Shown here piece by piece: positions 1 to 11,913 of a stretch of 64,000 bases of DNA (positions within the stretch are counted from its first letter, which is position 1; each line of letters opens with the position of its first letter). The notes under the pieces are model-generated. The model did no database searches. It worked only from the letters and a program-made list of their open reading frames with translations, and was not told the origin of the DNA. Source of the stretch: Ailanthus altissimus (taxonomy: Eukaryota; Streptophyta; Magnoliopsida; Sapindales; Simaroubaceae); assembly GCA_946807835.1 (NCBI GenBank), contig OX327700.1:23658001-23722000 (forward strand), given 5' to 3'. The translations under genes were made by a program, and so were the position numbers.

Positions 1-1306
1 TTTTGTGACAGGCATTGAGATCCTTTCATAGCTCTATTGTGAGGTTACAAATTACAAACATGTAACTGACCCTTTTCAAAAGAAGTTCGCTAACAGTTCA
101 TCATTGACCGTCCATATTAATATGAAATAAACATGACAACTTAAGCCACCATTCTTGATTCTTTAGTCGTTGGAAGATAAAAGTGGTAGACCTAGTAAAA
201 GAAAACAATAACAGTCACAGCTTCCAATAATGAAGCACTAGCAAGAACTTTTGACAGTGAAGAATAGAATATATCCCATTCATGGGATATTCTCCTTAGG
301 AGATTTCAGTTGCCTCAAAATTGGCCACTCCCTTTCTTTTCTTATATTTTCTTTGTTTTTGGAACAGGCATGTCGAAGTTGTTTCACAGTCAAAGAAAAG
401 ATTCAGCATTCCAACTTACACAAGTGATGCACAAGGAAACCAATCCCAATAAGGAAATTGACTTTAAATCAAACAATCAAGTCTTAAGATAACAAGACTT
501 TATCAAGAAAATTTCCACAAAAAATATATCTCTTTTAACACATTGAGAATAGATGCATCTCAAGAATAAAAGTTTTAATGCTTCTACCATTTCTATCTCC
601 TACTTGCTGCCATATTTTAAAGATTTCGCAAAGATATACTCTAGACTAAGATGATATTAATGGTTATGTCAAATTGAAGCAAATTACTTTATCGTAGATG
701 AACCATCCTTTTGAATGCTTCCTTATAGTTATGACATTAGAAAGTCTGGTATATTCATGATTTTGAAGGTTTTCTCACTGAAAAGAGAATATTGAATTAA
801 GCCAAAACCATGATTTACACCTACTATATACTCAAAAAATTAAAAGATGAAGACCAACATTTTAGCCAAAGTCCAGACAACTGAAAATTCTCTGGGCATC
901 TCATTTACACTTGCATTTATTGAGTCCCATCCAAATTTTCTTAATACTTTTGCCTCTTTATCAACTCCCCTCCTCTACTACTTTTTCTTCAATATACATG
1001 CATAGCAACATAAAGCGCATATAAACAACATGGATACAAAATACAAACACAAGCAGCCACCCACCTTATTGGATTGTTCAATTTTGATTTCAGATTATTA
1101 TAGCTATTAAAGCAATTAGATACAATCAGTTAAAACAGCTAAATTAGATGTTGGTGATCCACAAATACAGGAAATTGAATCCTCAGAAAGTTGATGTTAT
1201 GACTTATCTTGTAAGATGCAGACGAGTTAAAATTGATATGCTGACAATAATCATGCAAGCATCATTACGCTTGATATTTACCATTATCTACAAAAAGCTA
1301 TCTTAC
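1..1306 (-). other. Intron 6 of the left glyoxalase copy (partial), with a ~580-nt extra segment
   Basis: Positions 1-720 align with 7757-8455 of intron 6 in the right copy. The alignment breaks inside the motif that follows ATGAACCATCC and resumes just before the exon 6 donor at about 1298. Copy 1 therefore has about 580 nt (roughly 720-1297) that copy 2 lacks. The extra segment is AT-rich, with no ORF or repeat end that I recognise. It could be an insertion here or a deletion in copy 2. Confidence 0.7.
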
Positions 1307-3213
1307 CATCATCTGGTTTCTTTGCAAACTCCACTCCTAGACGTTCAAACCTCTCACATGCCTTGTATGTGTCATCAACAACGATGCCGATATGCACTGA
1401 AAACCAGTATCTTCAGAATTGGGATAATTTCTTAGAAAAAGCAATTTAAGGAAAAACTCATAATAAGATAAGTAGTGAATAGGTGTAGACATGGATATCT
1501 TGTACTGTTCCTCTGCTTCTGTCACTACTACAAGTAATGGAAAGTATTAATTCCGGTAAAAAAGGAACACAAACCAACAAACACTGTCCCTACTTAGACT
1601 CCTTTACTAACTCATCTCAGGTCAATGTGTTTTTCCCTACCTGTTATGTCATGCAAAAGTTTCCCAAGGAAATGGAAGCTTCATAACCACAGTCATACAC
1701 CTTAGCCAACAAAATCAGAACCACTCTAAGCCTTTCGTTAGGGAGGAAAAAAAGGCCACATTCTACAGATGATAATGATAAAAGAATTTCTGAAATTTTG
1801 AAAATGAATTCACCAATCGGATCATTAGATGTTGTACGAATTTGCAACAAATCAGCATACATTCTTTTACAAATTGAGGAAAAAGAAGAACAATCAGCCT
1901 TTGCTGTTAAATTGACTCATAAGTCAACCTTTATAATGAGGAAGATATAGAATATTTCAATCAAATGATGTAAGTCACATACCAAAGTCATTGTGTTCTG
2001 AATTCCAATTTTGAAAACCTTTGAAATCAGCATCACTTTCAGCTCCCGAGTTACTATAAGAGGTATTCAAAAATCAGTGATAATTGGTAAAATGATCTAC
2101 AGAAAGATGCTTTCACAGAGAAAAATTATAATTCATACTGTACTAGCTCAATTGTCGCCATCTTCCCATAGGTCCAAACTGTTCTATCAAGTGGGTCAGT
2201 TGGAGCTGATTCAGTATCCTACATGACAATTATTAAAAGAAAAAAAAGAGAGAGAGAGAAACAAATGCATTCACAATTACTGAAACATCAATTCTGCCAA
2301 AAAATATAAAATTCTAGCTCTTAACATTTCTGCAAGGAAACTTAACAGTGCATATCAGCTTTATATGCTAGAATTAATTAGAAATAAGATCACTTATAAA
2401 AGGACACAGTAAAGATAGAGTACTTATTAATGCATGGATAATCAATTATTCAACAAATAGATACAGTCTGCAAACTTAATTCTTGTAGACAGTGATATTA
2501 AGTGCCTACCTACCTCATAGCCCAGATAGTACACAGTACACATTTCTGGAAAATCTAATCTCTTAAGTAACCTGAAATATCCCAGGAAAAACCATTTATT
2601 TTCGGATAAAGAAACATGTATTGGCAACTAAAGGAGAATTTTAATAAGCACCGGCAAGACAACCGGGATTTCTAGTCTAAATGACAAGAGCAATATTCTC
2701 AACATTGGCCATCTAACTAATCAAATTATACAAATAAAATATTAATCACATGCTTCCCACTTAATTCTGAGTCACTTCTGCTGCATTAGCATCAGTAATA
2801 AAAGCATCGATGAAGTAATCTTAAATTCACATATCATCTTACAATATGTATATGATCACAATATATTAAGAAGGAAAATCCTCGTTGCAAAAAAAGAAGT
2901 TGATATTAATAGCTTAAAACAAAGGAACTTACGACATGCCCAACACGCGAGAATAGAAGTCAAGACTAACTTTGGGGTCCTTAATTAGGAACTTCTGCAA
3001 CAACCCATAATAACAAACCCAACCAAAAAAAGAAAATCCATAGTAATCAAAAGTTTGAAATTAAAAATGGGTAATAATAATAAGCCGATATATACAAATA
3101 AATGTAACATGCAAACATACGGTTTGTTGCACGAAGTAACCTTTGGTAGTCTCATCAGGGGTAGTTTGCAGACCCGGATTGTTGACGGGCGATTCTTTGG
3201 GCTCTGAAGCCAT
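1307..3213 (-). CDS. Divergent glyoxalase I paralogue, 6 of 7 exons in window
   Basis: Lactoylglutathione lyase family (glutathione-dependent methylglyoxal detoxification, cytosolic in most plants). Exons on minus: 3213-3121, 2994-2933, 2571-2514, 2218-2139, 2053-1983 and 1396-1307, all with GT..AG borders and continuous phase; the last exon lies left of the window. The start is the ATG of MASEPKES at 3213. The frame is open, but the protein departs from the neighbouring copy at sites conserved in the family. The residue after QQT-x-x is Leu (L34) where human GLO1 has glutathione-binding Arg37. The EPRGFG motif reads EHNDFV, so the Arg122 equivalent is Asn119. HNWG reads HNSG. One codon is missing in exon 3. 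The metal-ligand Gln30, Glu95 and His123 positions are kept. Either a decaying copy under relaxed constraint or a paralogue with changed substrate; the sequence alone cannot decide. Confidence 0.85.
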
Positions 3214-3432
3214 TGACAACAACCGGCAGCGATTCGACTTCTGTGGATTCAATCGTAGAAAGTAACGGGATGAGAACAAGTAATTATTAAACGAATATAT
3301 TAGGAAATAAACATATAAAAAAAAAATGTAATTGAAGGATTTGATTGTTGAAACCTTAGTTATAGTAGTCTGGTTAAAGAGTGGACGTGGAAGTGAAGAG
3401 GCAATTATTGGTCCTGGCTTTGAGGTAAATTT

Positions 3433-3434
<2 letters not shown>

Positions 3435-3464
<30 letters not shown>
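3435..3464. repeat. (AG)15 microsatellite upstream of left glyoxalase copy
   Basis: An uninterrupted AG run of 30 nt, about 220-250 nt upstream of the ATG at 3213 (CT repeat on the coding strand). The right copy has only a short AGAGAG at the equivalent place (about 10528). CT/GA tracts are common in plant 5' regions; a regulatory role is only possible, not shown. Confidence 0.9.
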
Positions 3465-3467
<3 letters not shown>

Positions 3468-4530
3468 TGATAAGGATGTGGCTAATTAAACTGAAGTAGG
3501 CTTGACTTTGGCAAGTATGTTTATTACAAGTTCGGCAAAAATTTAGACAACAACAACGACACTCCGCTTATCTTATCTTTACGTTTATGTTTAAAATCAG
3601 AGGACGCGAGTAGTGGCTGTCTGGTTGAGGAGGCGAGCATCTTTGCCTTACTTTTTTTATTAGATAATGTTATATTTTTAAAAAAATAATATTTTAAATT
3701 TAAAATAGTAGGTGAAAATAATGTAATTTTTAAAATTATTTATTTTATTATTTAATAATTATTTAGAAAAAAGAAAATTTTAAGATATTATTTAAAATGT
3801 GTATTATTATTTCTTTTTACAATTATGTGTTTTTGTTTTTTAATTTGCAACAAAGACAATTTGATATAATTTTGTTTTTATATTTAAAAATAATATTATA
3901 TGCACAAATTATAAACCATATAATTTATTTATATTATTTTGTTAAAAAGATTTTCATATTATTTGATGTAATGTGATAGAATTAATTACGTTATTTTTAC
4001 GTACAAAATTCCACAAACACCCCTAGACCCATTCATATCGAAAGTATATCAAGAAAGAAAAGGCATGTGAATTCAAATCATTGTAATAGCCTTAATTTGT
4101 AAATTCCAATTTAATAGTCACTAAATAAATTTTAAAGTATATGGGCTCCTGTACTAAAATGTATTTGAGAGGAAATTTAGTCTAAATAAGGATAAGTTTA
4201 TAAAACTAAGATCAACGAAGAAATACAAATCTAAAAAAAAGAAAAAAAAATTGACCCTTAAGAGTTTTAAAATAAAATAAGACAATTTTTTATATTTAAT
4301 AAAGTAATTAATTAATAAAATAATATTTATTCAAAGTAAAATTAGTATTTATGTTTTTTATTTGACAAATTAATTTTTTTTTTCTTTGAGTTAGGATAAA
4401 ACTCATTAAATAATTATATTTTAAAATATCAAATAAGAAGTCTTAACTTAATATAGAACCTCAAATCTATAAAAACTTTTATTTATATGTAAAAACACAT
4501 AATGACCATTATAATTTTATCTTGATTCAT
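3465..4530. other. AT-rich intergenic DNA
   Basis: Spacer between the left copy's upstream region and an old repeat. Long A/T homopolymer runs and no ORF above 60 codons. I see no gene, RNA or element boundary. Confidence 0.6.
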
Positions 4531-5190
4531 TGACACGTTCAGAATATTAGATTCTATTTCAAGTGTAAAAATGTCAAAGTAATAAATTACTTGATGAGAA
4601 CATAATCAATTCACAAAAAAAAAAATATTTAAAGTATATAAGTATAAATAATCTCAAAAGAAATAAAGCAATACAAATTTAAAATGTTTATAAATAATCA
4701 ATTAAAATGAATGCTAAGATTAGGAGATTTACTCTTAATATATGAAATAAGATACATTCAAGCGTTTTTTATAATTCAATTAAAATTTTAGAGGTTCCAA
4801 TTAGAACATATAACAAATATGGTGCAACCCAATTTACATATTAATTTGTATTCATTTATTTTAATTATTATACGCCAAATTTTGTAAATGGGTTCAAATA
4901 TTTATTATACAAATCTTTATATTTGTTTACAACAAATTAAAACTCTCACTTTACAAAAAAAGATATTTATACCAAATCTTGTAAATTGATTCAAAAATTT
5001 ATTGTGCTAATTATAAAAATTATTTATAATAAATTAAAATACACTATTTTACAAAAAAGGTATCAATGTTACAAAAAAAATACATCATATAAAATTTAAT
5101 TAACTTAAAAATGTACCATTAAAATTTAAATTAAGAATTTAAGTACATTTTATTATCTTACCCAGATTGTATACAAATTTTATTACCTTA
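4531..5190 (-). repeat. Truncated copy of the solo-LTR family seen at 28706-30138
   Basis: Begins TGACACGTTCAGAATATTAG, matching TGACACGTCCAGAATATAGG at 28706. The two then stay collinear for about 650 nt, sharing several blocks around the words ATGGGTTCAA, TTTATTGTGC and CACTTTACAA. The other end is not found, so this copy is truncated. Orientation follows the 28706 copy, whose reverse strand ends like an Athila-type LTR (CTGTGGATCGAC...). Heavily decayed. Confidence 0.7.
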
Positions 5191-5550
5191 CCAATATTTT
5201 ATATAATACTAATTAATAATAAATTCATCAAATATTACATTAATTAAAATATAAATTTTATATCTCTCTGTAATCACATCATTATATATATAAAATATTT
5301 AATGTAAGCATATAAGTAACAACACCATTGTAAGAGCCTTATATAATTTTCTATCTCAATTATATAACCATGTTATTAATGTAATGACTTACAATACCAC
5401 TACATAATATTATCTAATAAATTTATAATTTTTTTTATAATTTATAATATAATATAAAATACTATCTCGTGTTAAAAAATTATGAAATATAAAACCCATT
5501 AAATTATATATATATGTATATATACATAAAATTTTAAAATTTGAACTTCC

Positions 5551-5716
5551 GCTCTATCTGACAAGGACTGACAACATGTTAAAGCTTATCTTTCATTGCA
5601 GCTTTGCTTTTATTTTGAGATATAAAATATTCAACGGCCACTCATCATTATATAAAGCTGCAAAGGGCAAAGATAAGCTTTAATATGTTGTCACGGCGTT
5701 CCTTGTCGGATAGAGC
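5551..5716. repeat. Imperfect inverted repeat / fold-back element
   Basis: Left arm 5551-5605 and right arm 5654-5716 are reverse complements over about 55-63 nt. Shared blocks include GCTCTATC(T/C)GACAAGGA, TGACAACAT(G/A)TTAAAGC and TTATCTTT...GCAGCTTT. The gaps are short and the loop is about 48 nt of AT-rich DNA. The shape fits a fold-back MITE or a hairpin RNA source; no clear terminal target duplication is visible. An overlapping minus-strand 60-codon ORF (5648-5830) is explained by the arm and is not called. Confidence 0.75.
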
Positions 5717-6357
5717 CACATAAGTCAAAAAGGTTGCCTTCGTTCTCACAAATGCCGGACCAAAATTCGATTGGCTGGATAAAATAAAAGAAAGACCCAC
5801 AAAATGAAATTTACACAGCAAATTTCTCACTAATGTCCTCCCGTAGGCTAGAATTGCAAATTCACGAAGAAGATAGTAGGGAATTCACTCTGTTTTTTTA
5901 GGAGTTTTCCAAATCTATAATCTGTATAAACATTTCAATCGTCTTTCCAAATTCCAACAGTTTTAACAATCATAGAAAAAGTAAACTGCAAACGATGGTT
6001 TACTATTATTACACACAAGGCGCCACATTAAATTTCTAAAATCTAGTTTTAGTAAATTAAAAAAAAAAAAGGTACATAAAAAAATGAAAATAAATCATGA
6101 TAGCCAGTTAACCATGTTCCAAGGTGATTCTCACTACCCCAGTAAATCAGGTAGAGCTCTGATGCCAGGTACATCAACTCATCACATTATTGATTTCTCA
6201 CCGTAAAGGTCTTTAGATTTATGATCTTTACATTAGAACATCACATGCAATAGTTCATCACTCCTGTAAATACTTAAAGCAAATGCTCACATCAAGCAAA
6301 TCCACAATCGCGCCTTCTCTAACTGAAGCCTTGCTGTGAATCACTAAGCCCGACTGC

Positions 6358-6983
6358 CTGAAATGATAACATTTACTGCCTGCTTTTCTCAAATAAATTT
6401 CATAATATAAAGGATAGGATTCAGTACCCAAGTACTGTCCTACAAATACAAGACTTTAACAGTAGCCTGAACAACAAATTGTAAACATAGACAGTTTAAT
6501 TATAACCAGGGAGTCAGAATAGTCCTACACAAGCAGCTAAGACTTTCAAAACTAACCAGCTAAGGAAATAAACATTGACCGGCTTTAATTCAAACATCTT
6601 GCAAGCTACTTTATACAATAATAATAATGTTCAGTCAGAATCTCACTTATATATCCATAATCATTGTTCTCATGACAATTTATCATTTTCTTCTTATTGG
6701 TAGTTCAAATTAAAGATACTTAAATATGTTGATAGGCCAGCATATGTTGATCTATACTTTATTCTCAACTTGTGGTTCCAATGACTTTCATTAGAGACCC
6801 AAATATCCTCCATATTAATCATTTTTTACTATTATCTTATTAAACATGTATGGCTGAGGGTATTCATGGAAAATTGTGAAGCTAGGCAAACTATGAGGTA
6901 ACAGAATGTTAGTTTAGTAAGTCAAGAAAAAGGAAAAATCCAAATGTAGAGAAGGCAGCAAAATGAAAAATCAAAAGAGTTAC
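6358..6983 (-). other. Probable 3'-UTR intron of the right glyoxalase gene
   Basis: On the minus strand the stop codon (6987-6985) is followed by one G and then a good donor, GTAACTC. A matching acceptor, ATTTCAG, lies at about 6364-6358, followed by sequence of more mixed composition (6357 to about 6250). This suggests a last non-coding exon downstream of a 626-nt intron. The splice junction would sit 1 nt after the stop, too close to trigger nonsense-mediated decay. Inference from splice signals only. Confidence 0.5.
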
Positions 6984-6984
6984 C

Positions 6985-9900
6985 TTAGTGCCACATCATC
7001 TCAACAGCAGCACCAGTTATTTTTTCAACAGCTTTGAGGTCAAAGATCTCAATCCAATAGCCATCAGGATCTTTAATGAATGCTAGGCCTTTCATTTTTC
7101 CTGCAATCGAATTGACAGATTTTAGGCGATCAATATTATAAATATATAAAGCATGAATTTTCGGGGATCTTTCCCTTTTCTTTCTTTTTATTTTCATATT
7201 TCTCCTTCAAACAGCTCCTACAATTGCTGATATTAAGACAATCCAAGTTGTGGGAGTGCATTTTATATCACGAGACCCAATATAAAAGCTTATTGATGTT
7301 TTTGAATCCCACATAGTAACATTTACAAAATGCAAAAGAGAAAAGATGATATTGATTTTGATATCTTAAAGTTCCCATTATTTTGTTGCACTTATCCACA
7401 ACTCATCTGTGAACTTTGAATGACACAAATAAAATCTTAAGGATATATAATCCCCACAGGCTTCACTCCACAAAACCTAGAGATCAAATCAAATGCCATC
7501 AAGTCCAGGTGAGCAGTGAACCGGTCCCTTAACTGTTGCTGACCTAATTGACAAATACTGAGACAACCAACCAAGTTACATACTCTCACGAAGATACACA
7601 AGTACTATGCACAAAAAAAGTGTGGTGTTAGAGACACTAGAAACTGATTGACATAATTGAATAATTCAAAGGGCTGGGTGTATCAAGTACAGACATGGAT
7701 CATCACTTCCTCGAGGAAATGCAGAGTTAAGTTTTGTTTTTTGACTAGGGAATAAGTTTTTGTGACAGGCATTGAAATCCTTTCATGGCTCTATTTTGAG
7801 GTAATAAATTACAAACATGTAACCGACATTTTTCAAAAGACGTTCACCAACAGTTCATCATTGACCTCCTATATAAATATAAAACAAACAATAAAATTTT
7901 AGCCACCATTCTTGATTCTTTAGTTGTTGAAATATAAAGGGGGCAGACCTAGTAATAAACATAACATAGTCACAGCTTGCAATAATAAAGCATCAGCATG
8001 AACTTTGACAAGGAAGAACAGAACATATCCCATTCACGGGATTCTTGTTAGGAGATCTCTACTGTCTCAAAATTGGCTATTCTCTGGCTTTTCTTATATT
8101 TTCTTTGCTTTTGAAACACGCATGTCAAAGAAAAGAATCAGCAGTCCAACTTACAAAAGTGATACCTGAGGAAACCAACCCCAATAAGGAAATTGACTTT
8201 AAATCAAACGATAAATTCTTCAAATAACAAGACTTCATCAAAATATTTCCACAAAAAATATAATTTTTTTGAACACATTGAGAATAGATGCTTTTCAAGG
8301 ATCAAAGTTTTAATGCTTCTAGTTCTAGCATTTCAATCTCCTACTTGCTGGCATATTTATTGACGTCACAAAGATCCTCAACTCCAGACTAAGATGCTAT
8401 TAATGGGTGAGTCAAATGGAAGCAAAATACTTTATCATAGATGAACCATCCTTTTGAAGGCTTTCTTACCATCATCTGGTTTCTTTGCAAACTCCACTCC
8501 TAGACGTTCAAACCTCTCACATGCCTTGTATGTGTCATCAACAGTGATGCCAATATGACCTGAAAACCAAGATACGACAAGTATGGATCTTTGGAATTGG
8601 GATAATTTCTAAGAAAAAGTAGTTGAAGCAAAAGCTCATTATAAGATAAGTAGTGAATGGAAAACTCATCACTCTCCAGAAATATGAAAAAATAGGTTTA
8701 GACATAGATTTCTAGTACCGGTCCTTTGCTTTTGCCACTACTACAAGCAGTGGAAAGTATTAATTTCTGTAAAAGAAAGCAACATAAACCAACGAAAACT
8801 GATCCTGCTTAGACCCACTTACTAACTCATCTCAGGTCAGTATGCGTTCTTCCCCTACCTATTATGTCATGCAAAAGTTTCCAAGAAAATGGAAGCTTTG
8901 TAACCATAGTTATACAACTTAGCCAGCAAAATCAGAACCACTTTAACCCTTCCCTCCTCAGAGAGGAAAAAATGGCAAAACATTCTTCAGATGATAATGA
9001 TAAAGAATTTCAATAAAATCCGCATGAATTCTTTTACATATCAAGGAAAAAAAAGAAACAATCACCATTTTCTATGAAATTGGCTCATAAGTAATCTTTT
9101 TAATGAGGAAAACATTAAATATCTCAATCAAATGATGTAAATCGCATACCAAAGCCACGGGGTTCTGAATTCCCATTATGATAACCTTTGAAATCAGGAT
9201 CACTTTCAGTTCCCCAGTTACTATAAGAGATATTAAAAAATCAGCGATTATTGGTAAAATGATCTAAAGAAAATGCTTTCACAGAGAAAATTATAACCCA
9301 TACTGTGTTAGCTCAATTGTCGCCGGCCTCCCAAAGGTCCAAGTTGTTCTATCAACTGGGTCACTAGGAATTGATTTAGTATCCTACACCCAATAAAAAA
9401 GGAGTAACAAATGCATTTACAATTACTAAAACATCAATTCTGCCAACTAATATAAAATTCTGAGTTCTTAACATTTCTGCAAGAAAACTTAGCACTGTGT
9501 ATCAGCTTTATATGCTAGAAGAAATAAAATCATTTACAAAAGGATACAGTCAAGAAAGAGTACTTATTAATGCATGGATAATCATAATAGAATTATTCAA
9601 CAAATAGACACTGTCTGCAAACTTAATTCTTGTAGATGGTGATGTTAAGTTGCTTACCTCATAGCCGAAAAAGTACAGGCTAAACTTCATTTCCGGAAAA
9701 TCCAATCTCTTAAGTAACCTGAAATATCCCAAAGGAAAAACCATTTATTTTCAGATAAAGAGACTAAAGGAGAATTTAATAAGTACCGGCAAAACAAACA
9801 GAATTTCTAGCCTGAATGACGAGCTATATTCTTAACATTGGTCATCTAACTAATCAAATTATATTAACAAAATATTTATCACATACTGCCCACTTAATTG

Positions 9901-10316
9901 TGCTTCACTTCATCAGTAGTAAAAGCATTGACGAATTAATCATAAATTCACATATTATTCTACAATATCTACCTCGTCACAATATATTAAGAAGGAAAAA
10001 AATTGATATTAATAGCTTAAAAAAAGGAACTTACGACATGCCCAACACGCGAGAATAGAAGTCAAGACTAACTTTGGGGTCCTTAATTCGATACATCTGC
10101 AATAAGCCATAATAACAAACCCAACCGGAAAAAAATCCATAGTAAGCAAAAATTTGAAATTAAAAATAAGTAGTAATAATAAATAAGCCGAGATATGCAA
10201 ATAAATGTAATATATGAATATACGGTTTGTTGCATGATATAGCCTTTGGTAGCCTCGTCAGGGGAAGTGTGCAGACCCGGATTGTTAACAGGCGATTCTT
10301 TGGGCTCTGAAGCCAT
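6985..10316 (-). CDS. GLX1: Glyoxalase I (lactoylglutathione lyase), intact
   Basis: Converts the methylglyoxal-glutathione hemithioacetal to S-lactoylglutathione, the first step of the glyoxalase pathway. Seven coding exons on minus: 10316-10224, 10096-10035, 9718-9658, 9383-9304, 9220-9150, 8559-8470 and 7100-6985, giving 190 aa (short single-domain plant forms are about 185). Phases join exactly (573 nt in all). The vicinal-oxygen-chelate fold motifs are in order: QQTMYRIKDP (Q30 metal ligand, R34 glutathione), IELTHNWGTE (E96, N100), EPRGFGHIG (R120, H124) and [11 protein letters not shown] (E170). These match human GLO1 Q33/E99/H126/E172 and R37/N103/R122. An in-frame upstream extension begins with TTG, not ATG, so MASEPKES is the start. 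Intron 6 is 1369 nt and carries the homologue of positions 1-720. Confidence 0.95.
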
Positions 10317-10520
10317 TGATAACAACCAAAATCGATTCGAATTCTGATTCAAATGTAGAAAGAAACGGGATGAGAACAAGTAAATATTATTTATAAATAA
10401 ATATATAAAAAGAAAATTGCAATTGAAAGATTTAATCGTTGAAACCTTAGTTATAGTAGTAGGGGTTAAAGAGTTGATGTGGAATTGAGGAGGGAATCAG
10501 TGGTCTTGACTTTGAGGCAT
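7757..10520. repeat. Right unit of the tandem segmental duplication
   Basis: Matches 1-3480 in the same orientation, beginning inside intron 6 of the right gene and running past its upstream region. Non-coding identity is high over long blocks, but indels of 10-600 nt separate the copies, so the event is not recent. Confidence 0.9.
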
Positions 10521-11769
10521 ATCTAAAGAGAGGAGGCGATTGAAACTGAAGAAAATGGAAAGAAAAAACCGGAAATCGGTAATTTCGGACCGGACGGTTC
10601 AAAATCCGTCTGGTTAATTTTAAGTTAAAAATTAAATAGTCTAGTTATTGGTTTGGTTGGACTTTTTTAGTGGTTAAAAAAAGTATTTTTTTAAAATTTT
10701 GTGATAATGTTTGGTTATAATTAAAATAAAATTTTTAAAAATTAAAATATTATTTATTTTTATTTATAAAATTTTAAATTTTAAATTTTTAAAAAATAAA
10801 TCTTTTTTAATATATGTATAGTATCACATATACTTTAATAAGATTTTTTTTATTTTTATAATGTACTTTTAATAAAAATAAATTTTATTCAATTAATATA
10901 TTTTTAATAATTTTTAAAAAGTCATCTTATCTTCAATTCTCCATATCTTTATAACCATCATATTTTTATAAAAATATATTAAAATTTTTTGTTGTTTTTT
11001 ATTTTTTAAACAAAAAATTATTATTTTATTTTTAATTTTTGTATCAAATATAATAATTTATAATGATTCTTTGATTACGAAAGAAATTAGTTTATAATAA
11101 AAATGAGACTACCAAAGAAATTATTCGAAAACATCATTAACAAAGATATAAAAATATAAAAATAAGAAAAGATAAGACGCCTTAGATTTTCTCTCTCTTG
11201 CTCTTGCTTGCTGCACAATCTTTATATTTAACTTCAATCTTACTTCGATCTCTCTTAAAAAATTTTTTTTGCCTTGCTCTAACTTGTGTATCGCTTCTCT
11301 GTGTTATGTAGCCTCCAAAGTGGTTTTTGTATAGGCTTTTATAACCCTAAGGTTATGATGCTTCGTCTCCAAGGCGTACTAGAACTCCTAAAATTTTTTC
11401 TCTTTAATTGCACGAGCACTACAATGTTGAGTTTTTAGCGACACGACACTGGACATTCTAACTTTAGCATTACGGTGCTGGGTTTTTAGTAGTTGTAGTG
11501 TTGAAACCTAAAAATTAACTTCTCGAATACTTTGTTGAGCACTAAGGCAATAAGATTTGAGCATCGTAGCACTGAGCTTCTAATTTGGTTGCCACGACAT
11601 TGACTTTCGAGTATTATAGATTGGCTCAATTCTTTAATTTCTTTGTCATTTTGTCTTGTTTTTCATCACATCGAACTCTTAAAAAAATATGATTCATCAT
11701 TAAACCTCATAAATAGCTAAATAATATTTAAAATAGAGCTTTAAGCTTGAAAATATGAAAATGTTAACC
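10521..11769. other. Intergenic DNA, very AT-rich then mixed
   Basis: 10560-10620 holds a small patch rich in CCGG and CGGT words, of a kind often seen in plant repeats. 10620-11170 is extreme A/T. 11200-11760 has more mixed composition, with loosely repeated phrases around GAGTTTTTAGCG and GGGTTTTTAGTA. No ORF and no element ends that I can define. Confidence 0.5.
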
Positions 11770-11913
11770 CTAGTGAACCTCTATCAAGGGCCTTGTCCTA
11801 TTCCTCTTAGCTTTTCTGTTGACTAAAAAGGTGATAGGGGCCTTGACCTGTACCCTTTGACTCTTCTAACCAAATGAGTCATTGAGCATTGTATTGAACT
11901 ATTTGGTTCTTTG
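11770..11913. repeat. Left fragment of the ~50-bp minisatellite
   Basis: About three degenerate units with the phrases GGGCCTTGTCCTATTCC, TCTGTTGACTAAAAAGGTGA and GGGGCCTTGACCTGTACCC. The phase joins the main array at 14282 once the intervening 2.37-kb element is removed. Confidence 0.85.

Larger units (their letters stand above)
1..3480. repeat. Left unit of a tandem segmental duplication
   Basis: The stretch from position 1 to about 3480 is repeated, in the same orientation, at about 7757-10520. The similarity covers introns as well as exons, and includes the first 70 nt (from TTTTGTGACAGGCATTGA). The offset is about 7.76 kb at the left end and 7.10 kb at the ATG, the difference being indels. 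This supports unequal-crossover style duplication of a whole gene, not retroposition. Confidence 0.9.

Noticed and set aside
1148..1862. Short ORFs on both strands around the left glyoxalase exon 6
   Set aside because: They run across intron-exon borders and are explained by exon 6 and intron sequence.
10317..10379. N-terminal extension of glyoxalase I (22 residues, transit-peptide-like), also at 3214-3279 in the left copy
   Set aside because: The extended frame opens with TTG and not ATG in both copies, with no in-frame ATG just upstream, so MASEPKES is the supported start.
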